A DNA stretch of 17,098 nucleotides, taken from Halieaceae bacterium (GTDB lineage: Bacteria > Pseudomonadota > Gammaproteobacteria > Pseudomonadales > Halieaceae). Shown piece after piece: positions 16,411-17,098 of the stretch (positions are counted from its first letter, which is position 1; the number at the start of each line of letters is the position of its first letter). The notes beneath the pieces are model-generated. The model had not been told where the DNA came from. It worked only from the letters and a program-made list of their open reading frames with translations, and searched no databases. The stretch covers positions 4,527 through 21,624 of the forward strand of contig QXYP01000212.1 of the NCBI GenBank assembly GCA_009886815.1, in the 5' to 3' direction. The translations under genes were made by a program, and so were the position numbers.

Positions 16411-16857
16411 CCCTTACCCTTAGCGAGCAAAGTCATCGCATAGCTCGCCGCTTTACTAGTGCCGAGCCGGCAGGTCGTCTTTATAAGATATTTAAATCTA
16501 GGCCCCGTTAATTCAACCTGCGGCAGTGTGTTAGAAATACAGAGGTTTCAAGAAGGCTGCGGTAGGTGATCAGGTCATTATTGGCTAACTTTGTAGTCGT
16601 CGTTTTATTAGCCACGGCCCCACTGTCACCGGCGAGAGAGCAATGTCACTAGCATGATTGCGACGATCAATTTATAAATAAGGGCAGAATCTTTAGGTTT
16701 AGCGGTATTAAGGGAGGTCGTTGGCAGTGGCCGCATCTGACGCCATTCTGACTTAACCTGAATTGGATTGGACTGAGCCGAACTGGACAGTGTACGAGTA
16801 GCAAGGTCGTCACACCCCGAGGCAGCATGCACGATTAAACGCGTTAAAAGGATGAAT
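16411..16857. other. Intergenic stretch without a supported gene
   Basis: About 447 bases with no convincing coding frame. Two weak inverted repeats are visible: GCGAGC/GCTCGC (16423-16428 with 16443-16448), which could end the upstream gene, and TGGCTAA/TTAGCCA (16582-16588 with 16608-16614) with a 19-base loop. An antisense open frame at 16626-16832 has a hydrophobic end but no family features or visible ribosome binding site. The promoter for the following amidohydrolase should lie here but is not identifiable. Confidence 0.5.
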
Positions 16858-17098
16858 ATGAGCCCACATTATTTCGTTGTTGCCATGATCACACTGACAG
16901 CCTTGCTGTCTTCTCTCACAAGTGCCGACACTGAAACGGATCAATTATTTGCCAGCATCCAAGATGACATACCTCCTCGAGCTGAAGGACAAGGACAGTA
17001 TGATCAGCTCATTATTCGAGGCGCTTATTTAATTGACGGTACCGGGGCACCCGCCACTGGACCCGTTGACGCCGTTGTTGAAAAAGATCGCATCGCGC
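16858..17098 (+). CDS. Exported amidohydrolase, 3'-truncated by the window end
   Basis: The first 80 codons of a gene running out of the window. It begins with a signal peptide (MSPHYFVVAMITLTALLSSL, likely cleavage near SADT). After a short linker comes the N-terminal beta strand typical of amidohydrolases: LIIRGAYLIDGTGAPATGPV then AVVEKDRIA. ATG 16858 is chosen over ATG 16852 because AAAAGG lies six bases before it, whereas it abuts 16852. The catalytic barrel is outside the window, so metal ligands and substrate cannot be judged. The opening segment resembles that of the lipoprotein amidohydrolase at 10669, but this one has no lipobox. Confidence 0.82.
   Translation, partial: MSPHYFVVAMITLTALLSSLTSADTETDQLFASIQDDIPPRAEGQGQYDQLIIRGAYLIDGTGAPATGPVDAVVEKDRIA

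Noticed and set aside
16626..16832. 68-residue minus-strand open frame with hydrophobic C-terminus
   Set aside because: There is no visible ribosome binding site or family resemblance, and its hydrophobic end alone is not enough to call a gene.

Overview
The window looks like a chromosomal segment of a marine gammaproteobacterium, perhaps near the Halieaceae/Spongiibacteraceae. This rests on a tRNA-(ms2io6A) hydroxylase (MiaE), an MscS close to the E. coli type, and a gene resembling the DMSP demethylase DmdA. It also carries exported S9 and amidohydrolase enzymes, a fatty acid hydroxylase-type protein and a DUF3604 relic, all common in such genomes. The taxonomic placement is inference. No rRNA, tRNA, CRISPR array or insertion sequence was recognised.

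Region 1 (1-6470) looks catabolic. A 5'-truncated HpaE-type aldehyde dehydrogenase and a complete second aldehyde dehydrogenase lie on the plus strand. A DmdA/GcvT-family demethylase faces the second one, and a 15-bp bidirectional terminator sits between them. Divergent from the demethylase is a sodium:solute symporter. Uptake of a methylated osmolyte, folate-dependent demethylation and oxidation of aldehyde products would fit, but the substrate cannot be read from sequence.

Region 2 (6475-10390) is all minus strand: an S9 prolyl oligopeptidase-type exopeptidase with a signal peptide, a small VOC-fold protein and an MscS mechanosensitive channel. A divergent intergenic region separates it from region 3.

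Region 3 (10669-15277) is plus strand: an amidohydrolase lipoprotein of the N-acyl-D-amino-acid deacylase family that has lost its HxH metal motif, miaE, a GT-A-like protein translationally coupled to miaE, and a membrane fatty acid hydroxylase/sterol desaturase. The miaE-glycosyltransferase pair is the most suggestive candidate for an undescribed system: MiaE creates a hydroxyl on tRNA A37 that a glycosyltransferase could decorate. This is a hypothesis only.

Region 4 (15278-17098) is loose and partly decayed. It holds a C-terminal relic of a DUF3604 gene with a frameshift and several nonsense codons, an unrecognised exported protein with an acidic Pro/Ala/Glu tail, about 450 bases without a supported gene, and the start of a second exported amidohydrolase cut by the window end.
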